From JAKFEE01 sp036675815 (GTDB lineage Bacteria > Pseudomonadota > Alphaproteobacteria > Rhodospirillales > Magnetospirillaceae), in assembly GCA_036675815.1 (NCBI GenBank), contig JAKFEE010000021.1, positions 1-64,000 of the forward strand: a DNA stretch of 64,000 nucleotides. The letters are read 5' to 3'. The position numbers and the translations under genes were made by a program. Below are positions 7,819 through 15,738 of the stretch, one piece after another (position 1 is the stretch's first letter; the number at the start of each line of letters is the position of its first letter). The notes below the pieces were generated by a model, which was given only the letters and a program-made list of their open reading frames with translations, was not told the DNA's origin and did no database searches.

Positions 7819-8565
7819 TCAGCTCTCGTCTTCCGGCTCGGCGCCCAGGGCACGCGCCAGATCGGCCACCGCCGCCGCCGCCGCCCGAAGCTTGGCCGCG
7901 TCGGTGCCGCGCACGACGATGGCGGCGCCCAGGCGATTGGCGCGAAAGAATGGGTAGCTGCCGATCTCGACCTCGGCATGGGCGTCCTGGATCTGCGCAA
8001 GGCCCGCCGCCAGCACCCCCTCGGCCAGATGGATGGTGACGGTGCGCGACAGCATCGGCGGCCCGCCCGAAAGCTCGTGGCGAATCGAATCGAACATCGC
8101 CTGGGCGATGCGCGGCACGCCGGCCAGGACGAAGACGTTGCCCAGGCGGAAGCCGGGGGCGTTGCTCACCGGGTTGGTGATCAGGCTGGCGCCGGCGGGG
8201 ATGTCGGCCATGCGCAGGCGGGCCTCGTTGATGTCCTCCCGCGCGTATTGTCGCTCCAGGCGGGCCACCGCCTCGGCGTTGCGCTCCAGGGCGACGCCGA
8301 AGGCCTTGGCCACCGCCGCCGAGGTGATGTCGTCGTGGGTCGGGCCGATGCCGCCGGTGGTGAACACGTAAGTGTAGCGGCGGCGCAGTTCGTTGACGGC
8401 GGCGACGATCGCCTCGTCGAAGTCGCCGATCACCCGGGCCTCGCGCACGCGAATGCCGAGATCGCCCAGCGCCGCCGCCAGGAAATTGAGATTGGCGTCC
8501 TGGGTGCGGCCCGACAGGATTTCATTTCCGATGATCAGCACCGCCGCGTTGCTTTCCCCACTCAT
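7819..8565 (-). CDS. CinA-like molybdopterin-binding domain protein
   Basis: 248 aa, the MoaB/MogA-fold (MoCF_biosynth) domain found at the N-terminus of CinA. Visible motifs: AVLIIGNEILSGRTQDAN at the start, FTTGGIGPTHDDIT near 70-85, and NPVSNAPGF near 140. The C-terminal nicotinamide-nucleotide amidase domain of full CinA is absent, as in the short competence/damage-inducible A-like proteins. Exact role uncertain; FAD/ADP-ribose pyrophosphatase-type activity is known for related domains. The start is placed before MSGESN, preceded by GGAGGGG. It is divergent from the molybdopterin oxidoreductase gene, which may be coincidence. Confidence 0.85.
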   Translation of the reverse strand: MSGESNAAVLIIGNEILSGRTQDANLNFLAAALGDLGIRVREARVIGDFDEAIVAAVNELRRRYTYVFTTGGIGPTHDDITSAAVAKAFGVALERNAEAVARLERQYAREDINEARLRMADIPAGASLITNPVSNAPGFRLGNVFVLAGVPRIAQAMFDSIRHELSGGPPMLSRTVTIHLAEGVLAAGLAQIQDAHAEVEIGSYPFFRANRLGAAIVVRGTDAAKLRAAAAAVADLARALGAEPEDES

Positions 8566-8672
8566 CCGCCATCCCCTCCAAACGATCCACGGCCATCGCA
8601 CCGGCTGCACGCTGGCACCCGCCTTGTGCGCGCCCTATCCTGCTGCCGGCAACCACCGGCGACGAGGATAGC

Positions 8673-10958
8673 ATGGGCCGCTTCGGCACGGGACAGGCGG
8701 TGCGCCGGCTCGAGGATCGACGCTTCCTCACCGGCAGCGGCCGCTACACCGACGATATCGGACTGCCGGGGATGGCGCACGGCCACCTGCTGCGCTCGCC
8801 GCACGGCCATGCCCGCATTCTCGAAATCGATGTCGACGCCGCGCGGGCCACGCCGGGGGTGCTGGCGGTGTTCACCGCCGCCGATCTGGCCGCCGCCGGC
8901 GTCGGGCCGCTGCCGGTGGACTATCTGGCCCGCAATCGCGACGGCAGCCAGATGGTGGCGCCGCGCCGCACGGCCCTGGCCGAGGAGCGGGTACGCCATG
9001 TCGGCGAGGCGGTGGCCTTCGTCGTCGCCGAGACCGCCGCCCTGGCCCGCGACGCAGCCGAGCTGATCATGGTCGACTACGAGCCGCTGGATGCGGTGAT
9101 CACCGCCGATCGCGCGGTGGCCGAGGGTGCGCCGCAACTGTGGGACCACTTGGCGGGCAACGTCTGCTTCGACTGGGAGAAGGGCGACGCCGCCGCCGTC
9201 GCCGCCGCCTTCGCCGGCGCGGCGCATGTGGTCGCCCTCGACCTGGTCAACAACCGCGTCGCCCCCACCGCGCTGGAGCCGCGCGCCGCCATCGGCGCCG
9301 TCGAGGACGGGCGGCTGGTGCTCTATGCCGGCAGCCAGGGCTCGCACACCCTGCGCGACTATTTGTGCCGGGTCTTTGGTGAAAGGCCCGAGCGCTTCCA
9401 TGTGATCTCGCCCGATGTCGGCGGCGGCTTCGGCATGCGGCTGTTCCTGTTCCCCGAGCATGTGCTGGTGGTGCACGCCGCCCGCGTCCTGGGCCGGCGG
9501 GTGAAATGGACCGGCGACCGCTCGGAGGCCTTCCTGTCAGACACCCACGGCCGCGACCACATCTCGCATGCGGAAATGGCGCTCGACGCCGATGGCCGCA
9601 TCCTGGCGCTGAAGGTCGACACCCTGGCCAATCTCGGCGCCTATGTCTCGCAATACGGCGCCTTCGTGCCGACCGCGGCCGGCGCCGGCATGATGGCCGG
9701 CGTCTACACCATGCAGGCGCTGCATGTGCGGGTGCGCGGGGTGATGACCAATACCGCCCCGGTCGACGCCTATCGCGGCGCCGGGCGCCCCGAGGCCATG
9801 TATCTGATCGAGCGTATGGTCGACCGCGCCGCGCGGGCCCTGGACCTCGCCCCCGACGAGATCCGGCGCCGCAATTTCATCCCGGCCGATGCCTTCCCCT
9901 ACCGCACCGCCGGCGGCCACACCTATGACAGCGGCGAGTTCGCCGCGGCCATGGACGCGGCGATGCGGCGTGCCGACTGGGCGGGATTCGCCGCGCGCCG
10001 CGCCGCGGCGGCCGAGCGCGGGCGGCTGCGCGGCATCGGCCTGTCCTATTACGTCGAGGCCTGCGGCGGCGGCGGCGACGAGGGCGCGACGCTGCGCATC
10101 GAGGGCGACGGCAGCGCCACGGTGCTGATCGGCACCCAGTCGAGCGGCCAGGGCCACGAGACCGCCTATGCCCAGATGGCGGCGGCCGAACTCGGCCTCG
10201 CCCCCGAACAGGTGCGGGTCATCCAGGGCGACACCGACCTCGTGGCCGATGGCAGCGGCACCGGCGGCTCGCGCTCGATCCCGGTCGGCGGCGTCGCCAC
10301 CGCCCAGGCGGCGGAAAAGCTGGCGGCGCGGGCGAAGGCGCTGGCGGCGCCGCTGTTGGGGGCGCGCGAGGACGAGTTGGAGTTGGCCGACGGCACCGTC
10401 CACGTCGCCGGCACCAACCGCTTCGTGCCGCTGGGGGATCTGGCGCGGCAGGCCGGCGGGCTGAGCGAGACGGCGCGGTTCAAGCCGCCGGCCACCACCT
10501 ATCCCAATGGCTGCCACATCTGCGAGGTCGAGGTCGATCCGGATACAGGTGAGGTCGAGGTCGAACGCTACACCATCGTCGACGACGTCGGCGTGGTGCT
10601 CAATCCGCTACTGCTGGAGGGGCAGGTCCAGGGCGGCACCGCCCAGGGCATCGGCCAGGCGCTGCTGGAGCGGGTGGTCTACGACACCTCCGGCCAGTTG
10701 CTGTCGGGCACGCTGATGGACTACGCCATCCCCCACGCCCGCGACCTGCCCGACATCGATTTCACCACCCGGCCGGTGCCGTGCCGCACCAATCCCTTGG
10801 GCATCAAGGGCGCGGGCGAAGCCGGCGCTATCGGCGCGCCGCCGGCCGTGATAAATGCCGTGGTCGATGCGCTGTCGGCGCTGGGCGTGGTCCATGTCGA
10901 CATGCCGGCGACGCCGTTGCGCATCTGGCAGACCCTCCAGCAGGCGCGAGGCGCATGA
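8673..10958 (+). CDS. Molybdopterin-binding large subunit, xanthine dehydrogenase/aldehyde oxidase family
   Basis: 761 aa. N-terminal aldehyde oxidase/xanthine dehydrogenase a/b hammerhead domain (about 15-130), then two Mo-cofactor domains with PDVGGGFGMR, DAYRGAGRPEAM, GTQSSGQGHET, GGSRS and GIKGAGEAGAIGAP; the last holds the conserved catalytic Glu (about residue 716). It lacks the AYRCSFR loop of form I CO dehydrogenase, so CO is not the likely substrate. The FAD (medium) and 2Fe-2S (small) subunits that normally accompany it are absent on both sides. It overlaps the next gene by 4 nt (ATGA). Confidence 0.88.
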   Translation: MGRFGTGQAVRRLEDRRFLTGSGRYTDDIGLPGMAHGHLLRSPHGHARILEIDVDAARATPGVLAVFTAADLAAAGVGPLPVDYLARNRDGSQMVAPRRTALAEERVRHVGEAVAFVVAETAALARDAAELIMVDYEPLDAVITADRAVAEGAPQLWDHLAGNVCFDWEKGDAAAVAAAFAGAAHVVALDLVNNRVAPTALEPRAAIGAVEDGRLVLYAGSQGSHTLRDYLCRVFGERPERFHVISPDVGGGFGMRLFLFPEHVLVVHAARVLGRRVKWTGDRSEAFLSDTHGRDHISHAEMALDADGRILALKVDTLANLGAYVSQYGAFVPTAAGAGMMAGVYTMQALHVRVRGVMTNTAPVDAYRGAGRPEAMYLIERMVDRAARALDLAPDEIRRRNFIPADAFPYRTAGGHTYDSGEFAAAMDAAMRRADWAGFAARRAAAAERGRLRGIGLSYYVEACGGGGDEGATLRIEGDGSATVLIGTQSSGQGHETAYAQMAAAELGLAPEQVRVIQGDTDLVADGSGTGGSRSIPVGGVATAQAAEKLAARAKALAAPLLGAREDELELADGTVHVAGTNRFVPLGDLARQAGGLSETARFKPPATTYPNGCHICEVEVDPDTGEVEVERYTIVDDVGVVLNPLLLEGQVQGGTAQGIGQALLERVVYDTSGQLLSGTLMDYAIPHARDLPDIDFTTRPVPCRTNPLGIKGAGEAGAIGAPPAVINAVVDALSALGVVHVDMPATPLRIWQTLQQARGA

Positions 10959-11734
10959 CCCTTCCTTCCCTGTCCACGTTGCTTCCCGTCGTCACCCGGC
11001 TGGCGCGCGACGCCGGCAACGTCATCCTCGAAGTGTACGAGAGCGATTTCGCCGTGCGTGCCAAAGACGACAATTCGCCGGTCACCGCCGCCGACGAGCG
11101 CGCCGAGGACGTCATCCTCGCCGGGCTTGCGCGGCTGACGCCCACCGTGCCGGTGGTCTCGGAAGAGGCGGCCTCGGCCGGCCACATCCCCGAGGTGCAC
11201 GACCTGTTCTGGCTGGTCGACCCGCTCGACGGCACCAAGGAGTTCGTGCGCCGCAGCGGCGAGTTCACCGTCAACATCGCCCTGATCCGCGACGGCATGC
11301 CGATTCTGGGTGTCGTTCACGCCCCGGCCATCGCCAAGACCTTCGCCGCCGCCGGGCCGGGTACGGCGACGCGCTGGCTGGGCGACGGCGCGCCCGAGGC
11401 CATCCGCACGCGGCGCCCGCCGCCCGAGGGCCTGACCGTGCTGACCAGCCGCTCGCACGGCGCCGGCGCCCAACTCGACGCCTGGCTGGCCACACACCGC
11501 ATCGCCGGCCGCGTCACCGCCGGCAGCTCGTTGAAGTTCTGCGTCATCGCCTGCGGCGAGGCCGATGCCTATCCGCGCTTCGGCCCGACCAGCGAATGGG
11601 ACACCGCCGCCGGCCACGCCGTCCTGCTGGCCGCCGGGGGCAGCATCACCGAGACCGATGGCACGCCGCTCGCCTACGGCAAGTCGAGATTCCTCAATCC
11701 CGATTTCATCGCCCGCGGCCGTCCCGGCGGTTGA
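10955..11734 (+). CDS. cysQ: 3'(2'),5'-bisphosphate nucleotidase, CysQ/inositol-monophosphatase family
   Basis: 259 aa. Hydrolyses 3'-phosphoadenosine 5'-phosphate, a by-product of sulfate assimilation. Family motifs: metal-binding SEEAA near 67, the signature WLVDPLDGTKEFVRR near 88, GEFTVNIALI, and the C-terminal SEWDTAAGHAVLLAAGG. The CysQ-type DGTKEF loop distinguishes it from SuhB-like inositol phosphatases. Its start overlaps the stop of the molybdopterin subunit by 4 nt, so it is translationally coupled to that gene, a pairing with no obvious metabolic link. Confidence 0.9.
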   Translation: MTLPSLSTLLPVVTRLARDAGNVILEVYESDFAVRAKDDNSPVTAADERAEDVILAGLARLTPTVPVVSEEAASAGHIPEVHDLFWLVDPLDGTKEFVRRSGEFTVNIALIRDGMPILGVVHAPAIAKTFAAAGPGTATRWLGDGAPEAIRTRRPPPEGLTVLTSRSHGAGAQLDAWLATHRIAGRVTAGSSLKFCVIACGEADAYPRFGPTSEWDTAAGHAVLLAAGGSITETDGTPLAYGKSRFLNPDFIARGRPGG

Positions 11735-11736
11735 GC

Positions 11737-11752
11737 GGAGCGCGGAGCTCCA
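11737..11752. repeat. Dispersed GGAGCGCGGAGCTCC element after cysQ
   Basis: GGAGCGCGGAGCTCCA begins 3 nt after the cysQ stop codon. The gap of about 310 bp to tsaC contains this copy and a strong hairpin near 11.97 kb, and nothing else I can assign. Confidence 0.6.
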
Positions 11753-11964
11753 GAGATCATCCCTTCGGCGAAGGGCGCGGCAACAAGGCGTAAGGCCGCC
11801 AACATCGGCGCATTTGCTTTGCGCTCGGCGCCGCAACGGCGCTATCGTCGTCGACGGTGATAGGGCGATACGTCCGCTCACCGAATCGCCGCCGCAAGGT
11901 ACTTGCGGTGACGTGGCTCCGGACCGGCGCAATCCGATCCGACCAACTGCAACAGCAGAGAAGC

Positions 11965-11998
11965 GGGCCCTTCGCCGATGCGAAGGGCCCTTCTGTTT
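11965..11998 (+). terminator. Hairpin, candidate rho-independent terminator
   Basis: GGGCCCTTCGC-CGAT-GCGAAGGGCCC forms a perfect 11-bp stem with a 4-nt loop, followed by TTCTGTTT. It would end transcripts from cysQ; being symmetrical it could also fold in the other direction. Confidence 0.6.
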
Positions 11999-12043
11999 CG
12001 CGCGCTTCCGCCGCCTCCCCCCTTCCGCTATTGTCGCGGCGCC

Positions 12044-12982
12044 ATGAGCCACATCGTTCCCGCCACCGACGCCGCCATCGCCGAGGCCGCTGCCCTGCTG
12101 CGCGCCGGGCATCTGGTCGCCTTCCCCACGGAAACGGTCTACGGGCTGGGCGGCGACGCCACCAACGACCGGGCGGTGGCGGCAATCTTCGAGGCCAAGC
12201 GGCGGCCGCAATTCAATCCGCTGATCGCCCACGTGCCCGACCTGGCGGCGGCCGAGGCGTTGGCGGTGTTCGACGAGCGGGCGCGGCGGGTGGCCGAGCA
12301 GTTTTGGCCGGGGCCGCTGACCATGGTCCTGCCGCGCCGCACCGACGCCAAGGTGTCGCTATTGGCCAGTGCCGGTCTCGACACGCTGGCACTGCGCGTG
12401 CCCGGGCATGCCCTCGCCCAAGCCCTGCTGCGGGCCGCCGGCCGGCCGATCGCCGCCCCCAGCGCCAACCGTTCGGGCGCGGTCAGCCCGACGCGGGCCG
12501 AGCATGTGGCGGAAAGTCTGGGGGATGCGGTCGAGCTGATCCTCGACGGCGGCCCCTGCCGGGTCGGCATCGAATCCACCATCCTCGATCTTTCCGGCGA
12601 ACGCCCGCTGCTGCTGCGCCCTGGCGGTATCGCCGCCGAGGCGATCGCGGCAATGGTGGGGCCGCTGGGGCGGGCGGCGGCCGGCGCCATCAAGGCGCCG
12701 GGCATGCTGAGCAGCCACTATGCGCCCCATCTGCCGGTGCGCCTCGATGCCCGCACGGCGGCGTCGGGCGAGGCACTGCTAGGATTTGGGCCGACGGCGA
12801 CGGCCACGCTCAATCTCAGCGAGGCGGGCGACGTGGTCGAGGCGGCGGCGAACCTGTTCGCCATGCTGCGGGCGCTCGACCGGTGCGAATTCACCGGTAT
12901 CGCCGTCAGCCCCATCCCCGAAGCCGGCCTGGGCGCGGCGATCAAGGACCGCCTGCGCCGCGCCGCCGCGCCGCGGGACTGA
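12044..12982 (+). CDS. tsaC: L-threonylcarbamoyladenylate synthase (Sua5/YwlC type)
   Basis: 312 aa. Makes threonylcarbamoyl-AMP from threonine, bicarbonate and ATP for the t6A37 modification of ANN-decoding tRNAs. The YrdC domain (about 5-200) shows GHLVAFPTETVYGLGGDA, KRRPQFNPLI and SANRSGAVSPT. The C-terminal Sua5 domain begins after the linker PGMLSSHYAPHLPV near 225. The length matches two-domain Sua5 rather than short TsaC. The start is at MSHIVPATD; longer in-frame starts would add a non-homologous tail. Confidence 0.93.
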   Translation: MSHIVPATDAAIAEAAALLRAGHLVAFPTETVYGLGGDATNDRAVAAIFEAKRRPQFNPLIAHVPDLAAAEALAVFDERARRVAEQFWPGPLTMVLPRRTDAKVSLLASAGLDTLALRVPGHALAQALLRAAGRPIAAPSANRSGAVSPTRAEHVAESLGDAVELILDGGPCRVGIESTILDLSGERPLLLRPGGIAAEAIAAMVGPLGRAAAGAIKAPGMLSSHYAPHLPVRLDARTAASGEALLGFGPTATATLNLSEAGDVVEAAANLFAMLRALDRCEFTGIAVSPIPEAGLGAAIKDRLRRAAAPRD

Positions 12983-12984
12983 GC

Positions 12985-13000
12985 TGGAGCTCCGCGCTCC
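12985..13000. repeat. Dispersed GGAGCTCCGCGCTCC element, inverse orientation
   Basis: TGGAGCTCCGCGCTCC starts 2 nt after the tsaC stop, in the convergent gap before apbE. It is the reverse complement of the copy found after cysQ. Confidence 0.6.
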
Positions 13001-13010
13001 ACCACTCCCT

Positions 13011-14006
13011 TTAGGCGATCTTGGCGACGCCGCCGTCCGGCCCGACGAAGAGGACGCTCACGCCCATGGCCGCGGCGATGCTTGCACGATCTTTCGCCGG
13101 CACCACCGATAGTGCCGTCGACAGGGCGTCGGCCTTGGCGGCGCTGGCGGCGACCACGGTGACGCTGCACTGCGAGGGCGCGGTGGCGCCGCTGCGCGGA
13201 TCGATGAGGTGGGTGAAACGGCCGGCCGCGTCGAACATCGTGCCATAGCCGCCCGAGGTGGCGACCGCCTTGTCGATCACCTCGATCGTGGTGACGAGCG
13301 TTTCGGGCGCCGCCGGATGGGCGATGCCGACGCGCCATGCGGTACCGTCGGGCCGGGTCGACGCCGCGCGCGGCTCGCCCATGTCGACCAACATGCGCTC
13401 GAGCCCTTCGCCGCGCAGGACCTCGGTGACGCGATCGGTGATGTAGCCCTGGGCGATGCCATTGAGGCTGAGGGCCATGCCCGGGCGGCCGAGCCGCACC
13501 CGGCGGCCATCGACCTCGATGCCGCGCCAGTCGACCAGGGCGCGCGCCGCGTCGATGTCGGCCTTGGCCGGCCCGTTGGGATCGGGCGAGGCGGCGGTGA
13601 AGTGTTGGAAGTACACCTGCCACAGCGGCTGGATGCTGGGGTCGAAGGACCCGTCAGTCGCCTCGGAGACACGGCGCGAGGCGCTCAGCAGCTCCACCAG
13701 CTCGCGCGGAGCCTCGTCCAGATGACCATCGCGGTTCAGCGCGACCATGGCACTGTCGGCACGATACAGGCTGAAGATGGCCTCGAGCCGGGCAAGTTCG
13801 GCGGTCGCCGCGGCAATCGCGCGCTCGGCCGCGGCGGCATCCTCGTGATAAAGGCTGAGCGATGCCGGAGCCCCCAGCGCCGTACCTTGCCAGCGCACCG
13901 CACGAACCGTGCTCGCCTTGCCACTGCCGGGCTCGAGCAGAAGCGGCACACCCGCGGCTGCGGCCAGCACGGCGATGGCACGGCGGCGAGAAATCAGGCG
14001 ATGCAT
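13011..14006 (-). CDS. apbE: FAD:protein FMN transferase (ApbE family), exported
   Basis: 331 aa. Transfers FMN from FAD to a Thr in an SGAT-type motif of client proteins. The N-terminus SRRRAIAVLAAAAG followed by a hydrophobic stretch is a Tat-like signal peptide. The ApbE fold shows LYHEDAAAAERAI, FSLYRADSAM, DGSFDPSIQPLW, SLNGIAQGYITDRV and the C-terminal metal-site region DALSTALSVV. It lies 1.7 kb from a NosR-type protein with an FMN-binding domain bearing SGAT, its likely substrate. The start is chosen at MHRLIS, giving a standard signal peptide. Confidence 0.9.
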   Translation of the reverse strand: MHRLISRRRAIAVLAAAAGVPLLLEPGSGKASTVRAVRWQGTALGAPASLSLYHEDAAAAERAIAAATAELARLEAIFSLYRADSAMVALNRDGHLDEAPRELVELLSASRRVSEATDGSFDPSIQPLWQVYFQHFTAASPDPNGPAKADIDAARALVDWRGIEVDGRRVRLGRPGMALSLNGIAQGYITDRVTEVLRGEGLERMLVDMGEPRAASTRPDGTAWRVGIAHPAAPETLVTTIEVIDKAVATSGGYGTMFDAAGRFTHLIDPRSGATAPSQCSVTVVAASAAKADALSTALSVVPAKDRASIAAAMGVSVLFVGPDGGVAKIA

Positions 14007-14135
14007 ACGTGAGGACCCCTCTGGACATGACACGATCAGGCGGTGCGACCCGCCTCGAGGGGCGATTCGTTGCCAAAAACCCCCTGTGCGAAGCAAGGTC
14101 CGCCGCCCGTCATTTCGCAAGTGCGAAACGCTGCG

Positions 14136-14552
14136 TCAGCGTAGCGCGACGCCCGTCGCTTGCCCATGCGACAAGTTGCCGCCGGGCGACACGATGAGGT
14201 CTTCGAGAGCCCCCAGCAGTTCGTGGACGCCGACCGGCTTGTGCAGCATCTTGAGGCCGCTTCGATGGATGTCCATGACCCGCTCGGGCGCCGTGTCACC
14301 GGTCAGGATCAAGGCCGGCACCGCCATATCCAGCGCCGCGCGCACCTTGGCCACTGCCAGAACGCCCGTTTCGCTGTCGCGCAGACGGTAATCGGCGATG
14401 ATGGCGTCGGGCTCGCCGCCGCTGCCACGCAGGCGGTCGATGGCCTCGTCACCCGATGAGGCCGCGGTGACGCTGTGCCCAAGCGCTTCGAGCAGCATCG
14501 ACAGCGACTTGAGGACGAGGGCTTCGTCATCGATGGCGAGGAAATGGCTCAT
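14136..14552 (-). CDS. Single-domain response regulator (CheY-like)
   Basis: 138 aa receiver domain: acidic pair D8-D9, phosphoacceptor D54 in IIADYRL, T84 in LILTGDT and K105 in HKPVG. The IADYRL and LTGDT forms resemble receiver domains attached to hybrid kinases. No output domain, so it acts by phosphotransfer or protein binding. It lies between apbE and a rubrerythrin-like gene, with no kinase adjacent. Confidence 0.88.
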   Translation of the reverse strand: MSHFLAIDDEALVLKSLSMLLEALGHSVTAASSGDEAIDRLRGSGGEPDAIIADYRLRDSETGVLAVAKVRAALDMAVPALILTGDTAPERVMDIHRSGLKMLHKPVGVHELLGALEDLIVSPGGNLSHGQATGVALR

Positions 14553-14692
14553 TGGGGGTCCCTGGCTGCAATCCCCCTCAGATATGATCGCCGCGCAGCC
14601 GAAACAGTCCCCACAACGGCAGGGAAAAGCGTTCCCAAAAGCGAAGGCCGCTTATGCCGCTTAGCCGCATTGGTTTAGTCTACGCTCCGCTT

Positions 14693-15610
14693 CTAGTCGT
14701 CCACCTCGCCGAGCTGTGAGCGGATGAGCGCCAGCCGCGCCACGGCGTGCTGGCCGAGGCGTTGGGCTTCGCGCATTACCGCCTCGTCCGGCGCCTGTTC
14801 GGCCGCGGCCATGTAAGCCTCGAATACCTCCTCGGCGTTCTTCAAGGCCAAGCCGAGCGTGCTGGCCGGCGACAGCGCCGCCGTGTCCAGCGACGGCGCC
14901 ACCGCGGCACCCGCGCCGGCGGCGAGGGCCGCATCCTGCTCGGCCTGCCGCCGCATGGCGGCAGCGGCCGGATGACCGATGGCGGTCAGTGCATTGGCGG
15001 CCGCGGTATCGAAATCGCGGGCACGCGTTTCCAGTCGGCCGGCCAGGGCGCGCAACTCGTCCAGAGTGTGAACGGCGCGGCGGTCCTGAGGCTTGCGCAG
15101 CTCGGCGTGGTAGGCGCGCCGGCGCATGGCCCGCAGTTCGGCCAGATGATCGAGTTCGCCCCGGGCCAGGGCCTCGGCTCGCTCGCGCACGAGGGGATCG
15201 GTGCTGGCGGCGGACAGATAGGCGTAGAAGGTGAAGCCGCGCTCTTCGTTGCGCACCGCGATCGACAAGGCCCGATATGGCGTGAGGACGCCGACGCCAT
15301 CCTCGTCGAAGGTCTCGGGGAATTGCCAGGCGAACGTGACGGGCGCCGGCGCGGCACCGTACGTGCGCTCGGCCATCCGCACCAGTTCCTCCTCATGCTC
15401 GGCCTCGAGCTTGGCGAGGTCGTCGAACAGCCTTGCCAAATCCATGGTTCCGGCACGCCGCATCTCCGCGGCAAGCTCGCGATAGCGCAGCGTTGCCTCA
15501 TGCTCCATGCCGATGGCCACGGCCATCAATTGGTGCACGTCAGCAATCTCGGCCACGGGAAACTGGGGAGTGAGCGAACCGTCATGGCGGTCGGTCGTGG
15601 GCCGGGGCAT
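14693..15610 (-). CDS. Rubrerythrin-like diiron protein with duplicated helix pairs
   Basis: 305 aa, no signal peptide. The first half has a ferritin-like pattern: E36/E38 region, then E69-x-x-H72 (LEAEHEEEL), E122/E123 (VRNEERGFTFY) and E152-x-x-H155 (GELDHLAEL). That is a complete set of diiron ligands in rubrerythrin order. The C-terminal 140 residues are Ala-rich helices with a further NAEEVFEAYMAAAEQ repeat-like helix. No rubredoxin CxxC is present, so electrons must come from another protein. Probable role in peroxide or iron handling. It is divergent from the NosR-type gene. Confidence 0.75.
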   Translation of the reverse strand: MPRPTTDRHDGSLTPQFPVAEIADVHQLMAVAIGMEHEATLRYRELAAEMRRAGTMDLARLFDDLAKLEAEHEEELVRMAERTYGAAPAPVTFAWQFPETFDEDGVGVLTPYRALSIAVRNEERGFTFYAYLSAASTDPLVRERAEALARGELDHLAELRAMRRRAYHAELRKPQDRRAVHTLDELRALAGRLETRARDFDTAAANALTAIGHPAAAAMRRQAEQDAALAAGAGAAVAPSLDTAALSPASTLGLALKNAEEVFEAYMAAAEQAPDEAVMREAQRLGQHAVARLALIRSQLGEVDD

Positions 15611-15738
15611 CGCTGGTCCTACCTTGCAGAAAACGACGGCCCATCTTTACCGAGTTCGCCGGGCATTGGAACCGCTCTGAATGTCTGGTGGCGATGCATC
15701 ATCGCTGGCAGTATGGGTGCGGCATCGGGGGGTCGGGG

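Noticed and set aside
8673..10958. Carbon monoxide dehydrogenase large subunit (coxL)
   Set aside because: The active-site loop AYRCSFR with its copper-binding Cys is absent (DAYRGAGRPEAM instead), and coxS/coxM are missing.
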